The notes beneath the pieces are model-generated. The model ran no database searches. It was not told where the DNA came from and saw only the letters and a list, made by a program, of their open reading frames with translations. From Streptomyces endocoffeicus (GTDB lineage Bacteria; Actinomycetota; Actinomycetes; Streptomycetales; Streptomycetaceae), in contig NZ_JAERRG010000001.1 in assembly GCF_016741935.1 (NCBI RefSeq), positions 372,001 through 436,000 of the forward strand: a DNA stretch of 64,000 nt, read 5' to 3'. The position numbers and the translations under genes were made by a program. Shown here one piece after another: positions 60,683 to 64,000 of the stretch; within the stretch, counting starts at the first letter, position 1; the number at the start of each line of letters is the position of its first letter.

Positions 60683-63600
60683 GTGGGCGAGGATCCGAAG
60701 CTCGTCAAGTACTTCCAGCGGGTCACCGCGGAACTCCACCGCACCCGGGAACGGTTACGGGAGCTGGAGAACCCCGTCGACGACCCGGTGGCCGTGGTCG
60801 GCATGGGCTGCCGGTTCGGCGGTGGGGTCGACTCGCCGGAGCAGCTGTGGGAACTGCTCGCCGGGGAGCGGGACGTGATCACCGGGTTCCCGGCCGGCCG
60901 CGGCTGGACCGAAGACCAGATCTACCACCCGGAACCGGGCACGCCGGGCCGCTCCTACGTTCGGCACGGTGCCTTCCTCGACGACGCGGCCGACTTCGAC
61001 CCCCAGTTCTTCGGCATTTCGCCGCGCGAGGCGCTCGGCATGGACCCGCAGCAGCGGATCGCGCTGGAGGTCACCTGGCAGGCGCTGGAGTCCGCCGGTA
61101 TCGATCCGGCCGGGCTGCGCGGCAGCCGCACCGGCGTGTTCCTCGGACTGTCCAACGCGGACTACGCCACGGCGGTCCGCGAGATGCCCGAGGACATGCT
61201 GGGCCAGCTCTCCATCGGCAACGCGGGCAGCGTGACCTCCGGTCGGCTGGCGTATGTGTTCGGCCTGCAGGGGCCCGTACTCACGGTGGACACCGCCTGT
61301 TCCTCGTCCCTGGTCGGGATCCACCTGGCCGTGCAGTCGCTGCGCGCGGGCGAGTGCGCCCTGGCGCTCGCGGGCGGGGTGACCATCCTGTCCAGCCCGC
61401 TGCTGTTCATCGACTACGCCCAGCAGCGCGGTCTGGCGCCGGACGGGCGGTGCAAGCCCTTCTCCTCGGCCGCCGACGGCACCGCGTGGGGCGAGGGCGC
61501 CGGGATGCTGGTGCTGGAGAGGCTTTCCGACGCACGTCGCAACCACCACCCGGTGCTCGCGTTGCTGCGCGGATCGGCGATCAACTCCGATGGCACCTCC
61601 TCCGGGCTGACCGCCCCGAACGGAACCGCGCAGCAGCAGGTGATCGCCGACGCGCTCGCTTCGGCCCGGCTGTCGCCCGCGGACGTTGACGCGGTGGAGG
61701 CGCACGGCGCGGGCACCGCGCTCGGCGACCCGATCGAGGCGCAGGCGCTGTTGGCCGGGTACGGCCGCCACCGCGGCGACCGGCCGCCGCTGCTGGTCGG
61801 CTCGGTGAAGTCGAACCTCGCCCACACCCAGGCCGCGGCCGGAGTCGCCGGTGTGGTGAAGATGGTGCTGGCCATGCGGCACAGCACGCTGCCCAGGACC
61901 CTGCACGTCGGCACGGTGACCCCCCGGGTCGACTGGGCGCGGGGCGGGGTCGAGGTGCTCACCGGCGCGGTCCCGTGGCCACGCGACGGGCGTCCCCGGC
62001 GGGCGGGCGTGTCCGCGTTCGGAGTCGGCGGCACCAACGCGCACGTGATCCTGGAGGACCCGGAGCCCGACCCGGACACCGGGCCCGGCGACCGGACCGT
62101 CCCGCCACTGCTGGCCTGGACCCTGTCGGGCAGGACCGAACAGGCGCTGTCCGCGCAGGCGGCCGCGCTGCACGAGCACCTCGACCGGGCGCGCCCGGAT
62201 CTGCTGGACCTGTCGTGGTCGCTGGCCACCACCCGGGCGCATCTGCCGCACCGCGCGGTGGTGTTCGGCTCCCGCCCGGCCGACCTCGCCGCGGGCCTGA
62301 CCGCGCTGAGCACGGGCCGGAACGACACCGGGAGCGCCACGGTGGCGGTCTCCGGCACCGCCGTGCGGAACGGCACCACCGCGTTCCTGTACCCACACGA
62401 GTGCGCCCCGGCCGTGGTGCGCGCGTTGGCCACGCAGTACGCCGAGGCCGAGCCGTTCGCCGAGCACCTCTCCGAAAGTGCGGCGGTGCTGGCCAAGCTG
62501 GTCGGCTGGTCTCTGGCGGATGTGCTTCGCGGCGACCCGGACGCACCACCACTGGACCGGCCGGACGTGTTGGTCCCGGCCACGCTGGCCGTGCTGACCG
62601 GCGTGACACGAGTGTGGTGCGCGTCCGGGGTGCGCCCGGCGGCGTTGGCGGGACACGGATCCGGCCTGCTGGCCGCGTCCTGGGCGGTCGGGTGGCTGTC
62701 CCTGTCCTCGGCGCTGCGGATCGCGGCCGGGTGTCCCGCGGGCGTTGAACCCGACGTCGTGGATGTCCCGCCCCTCGCGCCCGGTGTGCCGGTGCTGTGC
62801 GCTGACACCGGCCGTTGGCTGCGGGAGCGTCCGGCCGAGGACGACTACCGCACGGTGCCGGCCGCCGAATCCGACGTGGCCGCCCGCGAGTTGCGGGCCG
62901 ACGGTCATCGGCTGCTGCTCGTGTTCGGTGGGGACACCGCGGCCATGGCCGCCGCGCTGTCCGACGGTGCCGCCGTGCTGGCGGTGCCGGAGGAGACGGA
63001 GAGCGCGCTGACCGGTTCTGCGGCGATCGTGCGCGCGCTGGGCCGCGCGTATGTGATGGGCGCGGCGGTGGACTGGCGCGTCGTCCTGGCCGGGGCCGGT
63101 GCGCGGCGTATCCCGTTGCCCGGCTACGCCTTCCAGCGCAGCCGGTACTGGATCGAGCGCGAGTGGACCATGCCGGTGCTGCTCTCCGACGACCCGGGGA
63201 CGCGCGAACCCGATCGGCGCTCGCCCGCGGCTCTGCTGTGGGCACTGCCCGAGCAGGAGCGCACGCGCCACGTGGAGACGCTGGTTCGTGCGTGCCTGGA
63301 CCGGGCGCTGGGCAACGGGCCGGATGACGAGGTCGACGCCGAGGACACGTTCCGCGATCTCGGGATGGACTCGCTGGGCGCGGAGGATCTGCGCAACCGC
63401 CTCACCACCGGTGCCGGTGTGGAGATCGAACTCGCCGACGTACTGAACTATCCCACGGTGGTCGATCTCACCGAGCGCGTGCTGGAAAAGCTGGCCGCCC
63501 GCGCCGAGGAGGGCACGCTCGACGAGATCGTGGGGACCGCCCGGTCCGGGAACGAGGTCCCGGAGTCCGGCACCGGGCCGGTGGACCCGGCGCCCGAGAA

Positions 63601-64000
63601 CGCCGACGAGAGCGACGGCAGCCTGGCCTCGTTCTACATCCGGGCGATCCGCACCGGCCGGATCAACGTCGCCCTCCGCCTGGCCCGCGCGGCCTCCGAG
63701 ACCCGCGACACGTTCGACCAGGACGATCCGCGCGATCTCGCCGAACTGCGCAAGGTGGGGGCGGGCACGGGTGGCCCCACGATCGTCGGCCTCACCCCGC
63801 CGATCTTCCCCAACCTGGACCTGCCCTACTCGTACCTGCACACCGGGCTGGACCCCGCGTCCGACGTGTGGTCGCTGTGGTCGCCCGGATTCGCGGGTGA
63901 GGCTCCGCTGCCCGCCGACCGTGCCGCCCTGATGCGGATGCTGGCGAAACCGCTGCGCCGTGAGCTGGCCGGCACCCCGTTGATCATCGCGGGCTACTCC
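60683..64000 (+). CDS. Type I polyketide synthase C, terminal module KS-(AT degenerate)-ACP-TE, 3' end beyond window
   Basis: The visible 1106 residues begin with a docking helix (LVKYFQRVTAELHRTRERL) and a KS with C206 in VDTACSSSL; the two His motifs are EAHGAGT and NLAHTQ, slightly unusual. The AT region is degenerate: FLYPHECAP replaces FPGQGxQ, GHGSG (657-661) replaces GHSxG so the nucleophile position is Gly, and the small subdomain with the HAFH/YASH specificity motif is missing. No KR is present. ACP S897 (GMDSL) follows, then a thioesterase (from about 990, SLASFYIRAIRTGRIN) that is cut off at AGYS, whose Ser1106 is the predicted nucleophile. GTG 60683 fits the docking start; ATG 60629 overlaps the PKS B stop. 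It ends the assembly line and releases the chain. Confidence 0.94.
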   Translation, partial: MGEDPKLVKYFQRVTAELHRTRERLRELENPVDDPVAVVGMGCRFGGGVDSPEQLWELLAGERDVITGFPAGRGWTEDQIYHPEPGTPGRSYVRHGAFLDDAADFDPQFFGISPREALGMDPQQRIALEVTWQALESAGIDPAGLRGSRTGVFLGLSNADYATAVREMPEDMLGQLSIGNAGSVTSGRLAYVFGLQGPVLTVDTACSSSLVGIHLAVQSLRAGECALALAGGVTILSSPLLFIDYAQQRGLAPDGRCKPFSSAADGTAWGEGAGMLVLERLSDARRNHHPVLALLRGSAINSDGTSSGLTAPNGTAQQQVIADALASARLSPADVDAVEAHGAGTALGDPIEAQALLAGYGRHRGDRPPLLVGSVKSNLAHTQAAAGVAGVVKMVLAMRHSTLPRTLHVGTVTPRVDWARGGVEVLTGAVPWPRDGRPRRAGVSAFGVGGTNAHVILEDPEPDPDTGPGDRTVPPLLAWTLSGRTEQALSAQAAALHEHLDRARPDLLDLSWSLATTRAHLPHRAVVFGSRPADLAAGLTALSTGRNDTGSATVAVSGTAVRNGTTAFLYPHECAPAVVRALATQYAEAEPFAEHLSESAAVLAKLVGWSLADVLRGDPDAPPLDRPDVLVPATLAVLTGVTRVWCASGVRPAALAGHGSGLLAASWAVGWLSLSSALRIAAGCPAGVEPDVVDVPPLAPGVPVLCADTGRWLRERPAEDDYRTVPAAESDVAARELRADGHRLLLVFGGDTAAMAAALSDGAAVLAVPEETESALTGSAAIVRALGRAYVMGAAVDWRVVLAGAGARRIPLPGYAFQRSRYWIEREWTMPVLLSDDPGTREPDRRSPAALLWALPEQERTRHVETLVRACLDRALGNGPDDEVDAEDTFRDLGMDSLGAEDLRNRLTTGAGVEIELADVLNYPTVVDLTERVLEKLAARAEEGTLDEIVGTARSGNEVPESGTGPVDPAPENADESDGSLASFYIRAIRTGRINVALRLARAASETRDTFDQDDPRDLAELRKVGAGTGGPTIVGLTPPIFPNLDLPYSYLHTGLDPASDVWSLWSPGFAGEAPLPADRAALMRMLAKPLRRELAGTPLIIAGYS

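Noticed and set aside
1..64000. Mobile elements, phage genes, CRISPR arrays, tRNA or rRNA genes
   Set aside because: No transposase, integrase, repeat-spacer array, cloverleaf or rRNA segment was recognised on either strand.

Overview
The window is very GC-rich, densely coding DNA with GTG starts, short overlaps and gene families typical of Streptomyces or a close actinomycete: FadR-type GntR, PadR, SbtR-like TetR, TioE-like MerR, Rv1733c-like membrane protein, M9 collagenase and modular type I polyketide synthases. No rRNA, tRNA, CRISPR array, insertion sequence or origin was seen. All assignments come from reading motifs; no database search was run.

Left part (1-16.7 kb). A GntR repressor runs off the left edge. 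A two-domain MerR regulator is divergent from an erythromycin-esterase-family hydrolase. A long minus-strand block follows, transcribed from about 15.9 kb down to 2.9 kb: acyl-CoA ligase, molybdenum hydroxylase large subunit, enoyl-CoA hydratase, FAD subunit, fused [2Fe-2S]/CoxG subunit, MFS transporter, then a complete nickel-pincer set (LarA homologue, small DUF1858-like CxxC protein, LarE, LarB, LarC). A PadR regulator lies beside it. The block looks like one catabolic unit for an unknown hydroxy or aromatic acid that uses a Mo enzyme and a Ni enzyme.

16.9-22.8 kb. A second organic-acid cassette: an Nramp-fold transporter lacking the metal-binding motifs, a D-2-hydroxyacid dehydrogenase, an HpcH/HpaI aldolase and an aldo/keto reductase, divergent from a PdxA-family dehydrogenase. 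The space between holds tandem repeats and two clear palindromic operator candidates.

22.8-42.4 kb. An SDR gene abuts the C-terminal half of a decapitated TetR gene. Next come a fused SecDF, a small secreted protein and a NarL-type two-component pair. These are divergent from two DksA/TraR zinc-finger proteins, an MreB-like actin-fold protein and an Rv1733c-like membrane protein. Then follow a secreted collagenase, an M24 peptidase, a GntR regulator, a Gfo/Idh/MocA oxidoreductase, a DHA2 efflux pump, a TetR/epimerase pair with a duplicated operator, and an LLM-class oxidoreductase preceded by a coupled 71-aa ORF.

42.6-64 kb. The left end of a type I PKS cluster. A 52-aa fragment resembling the start of an NRPS condensation domain is coupled to a P450. 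PKS A follows (KS-AT(methylmalonyl)-DH-KR-ACP / KS-AT(malonyl)-KR-ACP), then a second P450, PKS B (KS-AT(malonyl)-DH?-KR-ACP) and PKS C (KS-degenerate AT-ACP-TE), cut by the right edge at the predicted TE nucleophile. The visible modules would build a short, partly reduced chain. No loading module is visible, and the last module cannot load its own extender, so starter supply and release are unusual.
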